Below are positions 36,101 to 42,795 of a stretch of DNA of 64,000 bases, piece by piece. The stretch's first letter is position 1. Each line of letters opens with the position of its first letter. A program made the translations under genes and the position numbers. The notes below the pieces were generated by a model, which was not told the DNA's origin, did not search any database, and was given only the letters and a program-made list of their open reading frames with translations. Source of the DNA: CAIVAT01 sp037133475 (GTDB lineage Bacteria > Bacteroidota > Bacteroidia > Bacteroidales > FEN-979); assembly GCA_037133475.1 (NCBI GenBank), contig JBAXOB010000019.1, positions 12,018 to 76,017 of the forward strand, written 5' to 3'.

Positions 36101-38377
36101 GATGCCGCTGGTGTTGTTGAGTTCGATGTTCTGAAAGATGCCCGACCCGTTGCCTGTTATGGTTTGGCTCCCGGTCGACCTGTTCAGTGAGATTTTCCCG
36201 GCTCCTGCATATTCACCATTATTGATGACATTCCCGTTTACATATATGGTCTTACCGCCGTCGGCAAGGGTTCCGGCACTGATTGACAAATCGCTGCGAA
36301 CCGTATATGAATCAAATGCAGAAACAAGGATCAGGCTCCCGGCAGGTTTATTAACCTGCAATTTGTACAACCCGTTTGTTATGGTTCCTTCATTCCATAA
36401 AAAATGGTTGCCTGCCCCGGTAAAGGAGGTTGTATTGTCATTTGGCGCATAGGTTCCTCCCTGGTTTATTTTGAAATCACCATTTACCGTGACAGGAAAA
36501 TTCCCGGCTCCCGACAACAGGGTCGCACCTGCCAGCACCGACAGGTTATTCATAACAACCAGGGGATATAACATGTTGACATGTGCATTACCCGTAACCC
36601 CCAGCCGTTTAACATTAAGATTCCATAAGCTGACCCGTGAATAAACATCGATGGACGGAGTATTGACCGGGTTTACTTCAAAGGTAACCGTACCCCCTGT
36701 TACCGAAAAATTCCCCGGAGCGCAATTCAGGTAGAGACCATTGCCATTAAGCAGGGTCCCGTTGTTACAGTCACGTAAAATGATATCCCCCCCGGTCATA
36801 ACAAAGGTTGAACTCGGGCTGGGAATGTTAAAGACAGGCACATCCGACATTTCGCTCACTTCGGTTTCATCCCCCCGCAGGATGACCGTGCCGCCTGTCT
36901 GAACATAGGAACTTTTACCGGGGACACTCCAGGAGCTGCGCAACACACTTGCATCAATGGTCCCCCCCTCAACAAGGATGACCGACGAAGAATTGGCGGT
37001 ATTCCAGAAGATGATCCCTGCACTGTGTCGCGTACTGAAGTAGCCGTCAGAGATCCTGAAGGTTCCATAAACCGATAAAGCCTGCTCTGCCGCAGGAAAA
37101 GCAGTAACACCCAGCGAACCTGCCGGAGCTTCGGGTAATCCTGAATTGTCGGATGCAGTAACGTAAACGGCGACGTTCGGCCCTGCAATCCACATCTGTC
37201 CAGAAGAGCCGATCGCATAATCACCGTTTCCCGTCCCTACCGGCCCTTCCGCCAGTGTTGGGATCGTTATGCTGCCCGTAAGTTTCAGCGTCCCGTTTTT
37301 TATCCACACGGCCTTCCTCACCTCCGGATTATCGGGTGAAAACGGCGCATTTTCATTCCTCCGGCAGGCGTTTGCCCCAAAAAGTGTGAAGCAGGCAACA
37401 GATGCGGAATTAACCGTAAGAATGTATGTTTGGTCGCTTCCTTTATCCACGATCAGATTGTAAAAATCTGTTTGGCCGTTTAACGTTAAAGTTTTATCAG
37501 ACTCCCCGGTGAATCTTACTGTTACGGCACCATTCGTGGCGAATTCGCCGTAATTGGGCACAATTTGATTTGTAAAACGTACGATCCCATTATTGATAAA
37601 GTTACCACCAATGGTCAGTTCATGGAACACCGTATGGAACTGTCCCCCGGGGGGAAGATTCAATGGATTGATGGTATATCCGGCTGTATTGGGGTTCCCG
37701 GTACCCGTAGTCACCTTCCCTGTTCCGTAAACAATAAAATCGGCGTTGACAACAATGGCGCGTTTTGCATTGGTCGCATCATTCACCTGGAAAGTACCCG
37801 TTTTAATAGTCAGTGATCCAAAAATGGTCAGGTTCCTTCTGACTGTCATAACCTGGTTTACAGAACCGAGGTTTATAACCAGGTTGTTATATGCCGGCCT
37901 GTTGTCATCTATATAAAAACTGCCGGTGGCCGGGTAATACTCAACAGTGCCTCCCTTCAAAGATAAAAAATTCCCCGAGGCTATGGTTGGAAAAACAGCA
38001 ATGCCCCCTGTCACCCTGCCTGATCTTATCAATCCATTCCCATTGAGCACGATCGACTGCGTAAAGGTGTTGAGTCCCAAGTCGAGTACTGCACCAACGA
38101 CAATGGTAACCACATGACCGGTGGTTGTAACACTGGCGTTGAGGGTAATCGTCCGTCCCGTCAGAATGCAGATAATATCATTGTTCACAAAAACAGGACT
38201 CGACGGGCCTGCAAGCGTTGATCCCGTGGAATCCGTGGTCCATACATTTGCCATGCCGCTCCAGTTGCCCGACTGATAACTATAGTATTTTGAAGCCGAC
38301 AGGTTTGAATGGATGAACAGCACCACTGATAACAGCAGTAAGGAATGGCCTATGGCTTGACCCGGCTTCCCCTTCAT
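30149..38377 (-). CDS. Giant surface protein with three beta-helix-like modules and T9SS type A sorting domain
   Basis: About 2,742 residues. Signal peptide MKGKPGQAIGHSLLLLSVVL... to ~residue 29. The body is a long run of short Gly/Asn/Thr-rich strands (for example NNGGTVIFDGNTTL, NHNSGTVSFNGTT), as in beta-helical adhesins. It consists of three large modules, each opening with an [FY]YSR/Q..G.W......TW motif: SYQSGNWSGMANVWTT at the start, FYSRASGFWGSAATWS at ~35.5 kb and YYSRNATCTVPMAGNWDV at ~32.8 kb; the last two are preceded by FGTVL. The C-terminus is a T9SS type A sorting domain (KVYNILGKKMLEKPLSG, PTGIYVVTLYSVNG, KKVFINN). It is encoded between the PapD-like chaperone (58 bases upstream) and a DUF4402 protein (4-base overlap). 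It is probably a surface adhesin or scaffold. The frame stays open to 38428, but the signal peptide starts at 38377. Confidence 0.85.
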   Translation of the reverse strand: MKGKPGQAIGHSLLLLSVVLFIHSNLSASKYYSYQSGNWSGMANVWTTDSTGSTLAGPSSPVFVNNDIICILTGRTITLNASVTTTGHVVTIVVGAVLDLGLNTFTQSIVLNGNGLIRSGRVTGGIAVFPTIASGNFLSLKGGTVEYYPATGSFYIDDNRPAYNNLVINLGSVNQVMTVRRNLTIFGSLTIKTGTFQVNDATNAKRAIVVNADFIVYGTGKVTTGTGNPNTAGYTINPLNLPPGGQFHTVFHELTIGGNFINNGIVRFTNQIVPNYGEFATNGAVTVRFTGESDKTLTLNGQTDFYNLIVDKGSDQTYILTVNSASVACFTLFGANACRRNENAPFSPDNPEVRKAVWIKNGTLKLTGSITIPTLAEGPVGTGNGDYAIGSSGQMWIAGPNVAVYVTASDNSGLPEAPAGSLGVTAFPAAEQALSVYGTFRISDGYFSTRHSAGIIFWNTANSSSVILVEGGTIDASVLRSSWSVPGKSSYVQTGGTVILRGDETEVSEMSDVPVFNIPSPSSTFVMTGGDIILRDCNNGTLLNGNGLYLNCAPGNFSVTGGTVTFEVNPVNTPSIDVYSRVSLWNLNVKRLGVTGNAHVNMLYPLVVMNNLSVLAGATLLSGAGNFPVTVNGDFKINQGGTYAPNDNTTSFTGAGNHFLWNEGTITNGLYKLQVNKPAGSLILVSAFDSYTVRSDLSISAGTLADGGKTIYVNGNVINNGEYAGAGKISLNRSTGSQTITGNGSGIFQNIELNNTSGIPASMQVSLGADITVTGVLTLANDRLFSLSKYQLTLKTLATVAGTMGPSRFITTSGAASDGGVRRVYSDTAAFVFPVGSGIYYTPATIQVRKIPVTYGMVTVKPVPFQQPFVTGTVCLQYYWKVEESGFTGIKPGSVKLVFNYGTMPGNILYVPGVYNPASWYQINDVSLVNEASHEITFPTTNNFYGDYTAGKPDAFGTVLAFYSRASGFWGSAATWSNAGYGGIAATQVPGTANPVFIGDGNTYNHVVTIASGSAFSGSLSLKQGSALDLGTTTGNNFGNVLPGSTGKLRISSRLAACVFPAGDFGNFLGLNGGIVEYYSVALNFTLPVFSEGSNPQLVSNYCSLILSPGTGYSIVMPNADLVISGNMTVAGVSSTALVKLNAAGEHILTVNNDLLVNSGNLLYQNNMAQVVSVGRNLTIAGGAVFNLSSSGATVSNVLSIGGSITNNGALDLSVNATVKCDAVFTGNADATISGAGLLTDFYSITVNKGSSPLRLLTVSSTAFTFSNNTAPLTLVNGTFRLASALTVTVAAMALEIPSTACLSAGGGIILVGTSASDDADVLLSGVLEVKAGGIYVGSAANNVNNDIEYSGAGFPAISVTGGTLFVNGQIRRSMSNGLGSLAFSQSDGSVIINGRNGQPTRAKLEILNPGSIFNMAGGTLTLVRGGGSTYRDLYLRPGSASVTGGMIIFGDAATENTLVTGFTIDSNIPLYSITINGTTYPKKLTLAVNKLTLQGDLTISATSVFNADSLDVYIKGNLTNLNTDGGTGINTGGFQPGSLMQLTTFNGTSGNQVITGTPANHTNFAMLAINNIFPGGTVTLQGGTAATTTVVVNGDLTLAGGTLSDGGFVISVLGDIYNSATHTSTGNGRILLAGPAVQYLSGNGAGKFGNLYLSSLFDTRMTTVTEVTGVLTFQGKLLDIGNKLLILSATPATSVVALVPAVFAVTCCIRTNGLISDAGIRKSYAALTNTNFTFPVGVPGKYTPARMNVTATTLPGTITMIPVNSQHPCNTGTGTNILTFYWHVIKAGFSGTTISQYYTYVQSDVKGTESLFAGNRYNYSSGAWDSPASGTAINTTTNLITFGNLAVIDGDYTAGQPTEFGTVLTYYSRNATCTVPMAGNWDVNATWSTDAVNKHAGLAASSYPTGEPVVIASNHMVSTNGNARKSISLTLNGTSVLDLTNTVGHDLGTVTGTGTIRLIPSAAGSFVFPAGFYNGFTATGGGTVELNCATGTAVFPYLNTYNNLTVKGAGIKQMTDADITVNGLLYNQVSGTLMASGFAKLILAANWINDGVFINNGGTVIFDGNTTLSGIVQPVLNNLVINSTKIFTAPALVTLGVTGNWVNNGVFNHNSGTVSFNGTTTISGADVTTFNNLTIGGGGILTGMQNDNFVLTGNWMNNGLFHHNDGGVVFNGTTLAGGTSATLFGKVTVNNGRTLTAPAAGTLSVARDFINNGYFNNNGGTVVFSGTVQSLWGSSKTQFENITVNNGSITTVSSADQTLNGILLCNGSFQANGNLTLLSGSSRTALIDGAGAGEVIGNLNIQRYLPRGFGYKYFTSAFKAATVSQFGSYINLGAGFPSFYMYDENRMFTGWVTYTNPAGLLVPMQGYAANFGPASSPVTLALSGEVNNGNLIPVTMFNGNKPFTQGFNLVGNPYPSPIDWNAQAGWIRDNVDDALYYFNAGVSDQYSGTYSTYINGISSDGVANNIIPAMQGFFTHVSGGQYPVAATLIFTNGVRINNLSPGFHKDVPVITCPLLRLTAKFEEEAAAEDPVVIYFDPDATTTFHKNLDALKLMNTDPDVPNLFMVSDDSENFSIKGLPYPSDSITTVRLGVIIRKTGLVDIGVHDLLRMPSGIYVYLFDSETGIHQNLALYPDYRIRLEPGTYEHRFTVVFSKYDIRYQPGQDKSFFVYSFRNHLSAYVNLPAGHNADLKVYNILGKKMLEKPLSGTGYHELEMTVPTGIYVVTLYSVNGTYSKKVFINNQ

Positions 38378-38435
38378 GTTAAAATTGTTCCCTGACGGAA
38401 TCTGCTGATTCAAATGGTGAAAAATCATACCATGG

Positions 38436-39314
38436 TTAATTTAGCATCACCTCGGCTTCGGCTAGTTTTGAGGATTTTAAATCTTCAGGGGTTGAATACA
38501 GGACATTCAACTTCCCCTTATGGTAATCAACGCCGGAAATCCTGTCAAGGTCGCACTCGAACGTACGGAAGGATTTGGGCGTATAGACGGCAATGCCCTT
38601 GATGGCCGCAACCCGGGTAACTTTTCCCTCCTGTGAGGTATAGTCGATCATCATGTTGCCATAGACCGAAATATTGCCCGTACGGATCAGCTTCATCTTA
38701 ACCCTTGTCACCGTGTCGTTGACCTTGCCAACAGTAACATCCTTAATATCAACCCTTCCCTCACATTCCCCTACCCGTATGATTGCCGGGATCGTTATTC
38801 CAAAAACGGGAACCAGGTGAACATTAACGGCGGCAGTATCCAGCTGCGTTGTTGCCTCACCAAGCGGTTTTTCCCTTGGGACCGACCTGAAATAAAGGTG
38901 TGACCTGTATTCACCGGGAATCATCTTCGCCTTCTTGATCAGTTGCATTTTCACCACTTGCGACTTCTTGGGAGCCAGCACGACTGTACGCGGAAAAATC
39001 CTGAAATACTGGTCAGAAAAATATTGCCCTGAATCGGGTACGGTGATCTCATCAAAGGTTCCCTCTTCGGTCATCCTTACCTGGATGAAAGAGACCACAT
39101 AGACTGCAGTATCCTTGCCCGTATTGGCCAGGGTAAGTTCCTGCGATTTTTTAGCCCCTTCAAAAACAACTCTTCTGGGCATAATAAACAGATTTCCCTG
39201 GGATCTCCCTGTAACAGGAAATACCGAAACCGCAATCACACCGGCAAGAAAGGTCACGGAAAGAAGAGAGCGGAACAAATGACTGCTTTGTAACATTTTT
39301 TCAGATTTTCTCAT
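38436..39314 (-). CDS. PapD-like periplasmic pilus-assembly chaperone
   Basis: A 292-residue exported protein. Signal peptide to ~residue 38 (LLSVTFLAGVIAVSVFPVTG). The first Ig-like domain follows the PapD pattern: MPRRVVFEGAKKSQELTLAN (strands A-B), then FRIFPRTVVLAPKKSQVVK (strands F-G region) and GEYRSHLYFRSVP (G1-like edge strand), followed by FGITIPAIIRVG. The second domain is shorter and less typical. In classical systems such chaperones complete subunit folds by donating a strand and deliver them to the usher. Here the neighbours are DUF4402 pilin-like genes, an usher-like barrel and a giant surface protein, all on the same strand. Family match is good; identification of the clients is inference. 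Confidence 0.8.
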   Translation of the reverse strand: MRKSEKMLQSSHLFRSLLSVTFLAGVIAVSVFPVTGRSQGNLFIMPRRVVFEGAKKSQELTLANTGKDTAVYVVSFIQVRMTEEGTFDEITVPDSGQYFSDQYFRIFPRTVVLAPKKSQVVKMQLIKKAKMIPGEYRSHLYFRSVPREKPLGEATTQLDTAAVNVHLVPVFGITIPAIIRVGECEGRVDIKDVTVGKVNDTVTRVKMKLIRTGNISVYGNMMIDYTSQEGKVTRVAAIKGIAVYTPKSFRTFECDLDRISGVDYHKGKLNVLYSTPEDLKSSKLAEAEVMLN

Positions 39315-39690
39315 CGGATTCTGTTCTTTTTAACGGGAACCATTTCACCTGCCTTGCCCCGGACTGCCCGGGAATTACCACCGAAAAAAATTGACAGTTT
39401 TATTGAAATACTCCCTTGATTTTTGTATATTTATCATTCATTTTCAAAATACCTTCATGCCCTTTCCCTTTCCCCGCTTCATTCCGGTTTTTCCCTTCGT
39501 TTGACCGATCCTCCCCTACCCCTCCTCCAAGGCTTCTCTAACCATTCTCTAACTTTCCGTTCTGCCGGTATCTTGCGCGGACCATGCGGGTACCTGTCCG
39601 CCGGATATTTAGGATATTACATGTTTTTTTTCGCCGCATGGGAATTCTGGTTGAGGTCGGTTTGAAAAGGTAACCAGCCGTGAAAGCCAC
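39315..39690. other. Intergenic region between second pilin-like gene and chaperone
   Basis: About 375 bases with no credible gene on either strand. The chaperone-giant-usher unit could start here, but the best minus-strand -7 match is imperfect (TACCTTTT at 39664-39671). No terminator was found. Confidence 0.5.
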
Positions 39691-40152
39691 TTAATAAAAA
39701 TTTACCGTAATATAGGTTGGTGTAATTGAAATATGGTAACCGGCAAGGAGGTCGGTACCCAAGGCGAGGATAAGATCACGCTGACGGTAAGCAATTTTCC
39801 CCGCATCCGGACCGCTTTTAATGACCACCGGTGTGAGGGGGATTGAGAAGGTACAGGAATCTCCTGTGCTTCTCAGAATATTCCCGGTATCCGGGTTACC
39901 CTCCTCATGGTGAAATTGAAAAACAGCACCAGCCTGGTTTCCGGCCTCCGACATCCGGCCCGTTTGAACAACCCCGCAAATGCTGATCGTGATATTGGTA
40001 TAACCGGTTATTAATGATTCTGCACTGCCAACAGGGTCAACAATGGAGACCGTCACGATTGCACGGTCGGCCATCGTAACCTGGGCCCATCCACTGAAGG
40101 ATATGATCAAAAAGACGAACAGTATGAAATATAAGCTCGGGGGAATATTCAC
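39691..40152 (-). CDS. Pilin-like exported protein, probably DUF4402-related
   Basis: A 153-residue protein with a signal peptide (LYFILFVFLIISFSGWAQ). The mature part begins MADRAIVTVSIVDPVGSAES, similar in position and style to the IVAPLTI start of DUF4402 proteins. It ends in a beta strand TYITVNFY, preceded by GTDLLAGYHIS. Similarity to DUF4402 is weaker than for its two neighbours. It lies between the main DUF4402 gene and the PapD-like chaperone, with a terminator-like hairpin only ~20 bases before its start codon. It may be a minor subunit whose expression is attenuated. Confidence 0.6.
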   Translation of the reverse strand: MNIPPSLYFILFVFLIISFSGWAQVTMADRAIVTVSIVDPVGSAESLITGYTNITISICGVVQTGRMSEAGNQAGAVFQFHHEEGNPDTGNILRSTGDSCTFSIPLTPVVIKSGPDAGKIAYRQRDLILALGTDLLAGYHISITPTYITVNFY

Positions 40153-40172
40153 CTGGAAGTTTTTTTCTGGTT

Positions 40173-40195
40173 AAAAAACTCCCCTGGTTCAGGGG
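40173..40195 (-). terminator. Terminator-like hairpin just upstream of the second pilin-like gene
   Basis: On the minus strand CCCCTG-AAC-CAGGGG is followed by AG and six T residues. It ends 20 bases before the ATG at 40152, so it would either stop read-through from the first pilin gene or act as an attenuator. Confidence 0.6.
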
Positions 40196-40287
40196 GAAAA
40201 TTCGATGAAACACGATCAGTAATTCTTCAAGGGTTTCCTTTTTTAACCTGTACAGGGTCGGACTGAGCATTCTATAAAATTTATCCG

Positions 40288-40320
40288 AAAAAAAAACGCT
40301 GCCTGGGCAACGTTTTTTCT
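40288..40320 (-). terminator. Rho-independent terminator of the DUF4402 pilin-like gene
   Basis: On the minus strand a stem of ACGTTGCC / GGCAGCGT (with one G-U pair in RNA) is followed by nine T residues, 16 bases after the stop codon at 40336. It supports a separate transcript for the first subunit. Confidence 0.8.
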
Positions 40321-40335
40321 TCCGACAGATTTTGG

Positions 40336-40863
40336 TTATTGATAACTTACGGTAACGGTAAAGGCGGTGGGCGAAACATAAAGTCCCACGGGCTGACCGG
40401 CAGCGGTATTTAATGTTGCACCAACCAGTAAGGTTGCTGTGCCGCCTGTCGGGAAAATAAAGGAGGGAGTGGCCGGGTTGCTGACAAAATTATTCACCAG
40501 CATACTGTTTGCGCCGCTGGTGACGTTGCAGGTCGCCGGCAGGGCGATAAGGGTAACATAACCGTCTGACCCGGTAAGGTCAAAAGCAGCAGCCTTTACA
40601 ACACCCGGGGCAGTATAGACCGGCGATGCACCGCCGGTGGAAGTCCGCGTGTTGTCGGTTGCCAGCATTACAACACCGGTTGTGGCATTTTGTACGGCCA
40701 CATTCCCGAAATTCATATCCTCCACCTTGTCAATGGTAAGAGGTGCAATGATGTTGGCTGTGGCGGTTGCGGTTGTTGAAACTGTAACAATTTGCGCGAT
40801 TACGTTCAATGACAGCGTTAGCAAAACCAAGGCAATACCGGTAAATCTGATTAAATTTTTCAT
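40336..40863 (-). CDS. DUF4402 pilin-like major subunit candidate
   Basis: A 175-residue exported protein with signal peptide (IRFTGIALVLLTLSLNVIAQ). Clear DUF4402 layout: ATATANIIAPLTIDKVEDMN, MNFGNVAVQ, a central beta region with one Cys (ALPATCNV), and the C-terminal GATLNTAAGQPVGLY then TAFTVTVSYQ. The penultimate Tyr in a terminal beta strand recalls pilin subunits recognised by chaperones, though this is only a resemblance. It is followed by its own strong terminator and preceded by a near-consensus -7 box, so it is likely expressed alone and at a higher level than the rest of the locus, as a main structural subunit would be. Confidence 0.8.
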   Translation of the reverse strand: MKNLIRFTGIALVLLTLSLNVIAQIVTVSTTATATANIIAPLTIDKVEDMNFGNVAVQNATTGVVMLATDNTRTSTGGASPVYTAPGVVKAAAFDLTGSDGYVTLIALPATCNVTSGANSMLVNNFVSNPATPSFIFPTGGTATLLVGATLNTAAGQPVGLYVSPTAFTVTVSYQ

Positions 40864-40898
40864 GGTTTGTTTTTTAAATTTGTAAATACTGGGTTTCT

Positions 40899-40906
40899 GA
40901 AAGGTA
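40899..40906 (-). promoter_or_regulatory. Near-consensus -7 box of the DUF4402 subunit
   Basis: Minus-strand TACCTTTC matches TAnnTTTG in 7 of 8 places, 36 bases upstream of the ATG at 40863. Confidence 0.4.
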
Positions 40907-41235
40907 AATTTCTGTATGCGTACTGATTAGGGTTCATCTTCAATAAAGTTATCTATCAAATCACAGGATATGTTCATGGCAGGTTGCAGAAACCATTTTA
41001 CGGTCACCACCAGCCAACACAATATATTTTTTTACATTATCCGTAATTATTATTAACATGTGATATATTTATTTACTTTTATGTATACTTTTTATCCATA
41101 TCATCAAATACAAAATTAAGTTGACTGACGACACTATGCAATAGATGAAATCAATAAATACCGGTAGTGTGAAGCCATAAAGAAACGGGGTATTAATAAT
41201 ATTATACTACTATATATGTGATACATATATAAATT

Positions 41236-41268
41236 CATGGTGTGTTCATGCCACACCATGGATTTTTT
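41236..41268 (+). terminator. Orphan terminator-like hairpin
   Basis: CATGGTGTG (41236-41244) pairs perfectly with CACACCATG (41252-41260) across a 7-base loop, followed by GATTTTTT on the plus strand. No plus-strand gene ends here, so it may close a small RNA or serve as a protein-binding palindrome. Confidence 0.4.
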
Positions 41269-41489
41269 CCGCAAGCAAGGTTTTATGAAAAAACGGGTAC
41301 GGGGATCACGCTTTTTGTAAGGTTAAAATTATTTTACAGAATAATTTTACCAGGAGCATGAATACATGAAGCAACCCCTGCGACGGGATATGACAAAAAA
41401 ACAAAAGTTTACTGCTGATTCCCAGTATTTTGGCAGAATAACCAGGATTCAGTAAAACCTTGCAGAAATAAAATCAGGGGAAGAATAGA

Positions 41490-42764
41490 TCAATAGATTT
41501 CAAAACCAGCCCGTTGGAGATCTTTCCAGAAATGCGGGTAGGATTTTACCACCACATCGGGATTCAGGATTTTAACGCTTCCGGATTTCAGTGCGAGCGG
41601 AGCCAATGCCATGGCCATCCGGTGATCGCCATAGGTTTCAAAGGTGAGCCCACCCGGTAACGACGATTTTGAGGATTTAATTTCAAGGGCCGACAAAATA
41701 TCGGCATGGGTAGAAAGTTCAACTGAAATTCCCAGTTTCGAGATTTCATTTTTCAGGGCGAGGAGCCTGTCTGTTTCCTTAATCTGCAAACTTTTCAGTC
41801 CTTCAAAACGCCCGCGTATACCCATTCCGGCACAGGCGGCGATCACCGCCTGGGCGATATCGGGATAATCGGTGAAATCGAAATAAAAACCATCACTCAT
41901 TTTCCGAACCTTGGTCAACCGCAGACCATCCGGGGTGAATTCCGAAATGATCCCAAAATTCAGGAAGACCCCCGGCAAAATGGCATCTCCCTGAATACTA
42001 TTCTCCAGCAAACCAATCAATTCGATATCAACAACATCGGCTAATACACACGCTTCATACCAAAAAGCAGCCGCCGACCAGTCAGATTCAACCTGGAACT
42101 CATGTGGCCTGTATAACCCCGGCTTGACATGGATCCGTGTTTTTCCCTCCTTGATCACCGCCCCGTACGATTGCATCAGTTTAATGGTCATCTTCACATA
42201 AGGGGATGATACACCGGAGCCTTTCAACGTCAGGATAAGCCCCTGCGGCAGATAGGGAGCAATCAGCAGCAAGGCCGTGGTAAACTGGCTGCTGACTCCC
42301 GGATCAATCACCAGTTCATTGTGCGTGAGCTGTCTGCCCCTGATCAGCAGAGGCGGATAACCTGGTTTTGCAAGATAATCGATGGATGCCCCAAGATGGT
42401 TCAACGCATCAACAAGGATTCCGATGGGACGCTGCTTCATACGGTCCGACCCTGTAAGCAGCCATTTGCCTGGGACCATGGCCAGCCAGGCTGTCAGAAA
42501 ACGCATCACAGTTCCGGCATTCCCGGTATCCAGTTCTACAACTTTACTCCGGTCGGCAACGGCTAAAATAAGGGTGATCAGCTTTTGCAGAAGAATGGTG
42601 TCATCGGCCTCAGATAAATTACCTATCGGGAAATTTTTTCCGCACAGGGCACCGATCATCAGTAAACGGTTGCTGATGCTTTTTGAAGCCGGGAGCCGGA
42701 TCCTTCCCTTGAGGATGGCATCCGGTTTGGCAACCACGATCGATTTAATATTTTTGCCCTGCAT
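41490..42764 (-). CDS. aroA: 3-phosphoshikimate 1-carboxyvinyltransferase (EPSP synthase)
   Basis: A 424-residue cytoplasmic enzyme of the shikimate pathway that joins phosphoenolpyruvate to shikimate-3-phosphate. Signatures: LPASKSISNRLLMIGAL at the N-terminus, GNAGTVMRFLTAWLA, SDRMKQRPIGILVDAL, SSQFTTALLLIAPYL and the C-terminal LQIKETDRL and TYGDHRMAMALAPLAL. The frame is open a further 31 codons into aroB, but the family fold begins around the ATG at 42764, 31 bases after the aroB stop. It is last in an ald-aroB-aroA operon. No terminator is evident after it. Confidence 0.95.
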   Translation of the reverse strand: MQGKNIKSIVVAKPDAILKGRIRLPASKSISNRLLMIGALCGKNFPIGNLSEADDTILLQKLITLILAVADRSKVVELDTGNAGTVMRFLTAWLAMVPGKWLLTGSDRMKQRPIGILVDALNHLGASIDYLAKPGYPPLLIRGRQLTHNELVIDPGVSSQFTTALLLIAPYLPQGLILTLKGSGVSSPYVKMTIKLMQSYGAVIKEGKTRIHVKPGLYRPHEFQVESDWSAAAFWYEACVLADVVDIELIGLLENSIQGDAILPGVFLNFGIISEFTPDGLRLTKVRKMSDGFYFDFTDYPDIAQAVIAACAGMGIRGRFEGLKSLQIKETDRLLALKNEISKLGISVELSTHADILSALEIKSSKSSLPGGLTFETYGDHRMAMALAPLALKSGSVKILNPDVVVKSYPHFWKDLQRAGFEIY

Positions 42765-42795
42765 AGTTTGCAATTGGAACGGGCCTGTCAACCCG

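Larger units (their letters stand above)
40864..41489. other. AT-rich intergenic region upstream of the pilin-like subunit
   Basis: About 625 bases, unusually AT-rich around 41,020-41,240, with no credible gene. It contains a near-consensus -7 box, a plus-strand terminator-like hairpin (41236-41268) and an AT-rich inverted repeat (41321-41351). This is a likely regulatory region for the surface-fibre locus. Confidence 0.6.

Noticed and set aside
39423..39665. 80-codon plus-strand open frame in the gap before the chaperone gene
   Set aside because: Low-complexity translation with no domain or promoter, antisense to the locus direction; probably chance.
40037..40270. 77-codon minus-strand frame overlapping the second pilin-like gene
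   Set aside because: It runs through a terminator-like hairpin and out of frame into the pilin gene; no signal peptide or known domain.
41366..41455. 29-codon plus-strand frame (starts MKQPLRRDM) with AGGAG upstream
   Set aside because: The Shine-Dalgarno-like site points to a neighbouring ATG that reaches a stop after two codons; no conservation could be seen.
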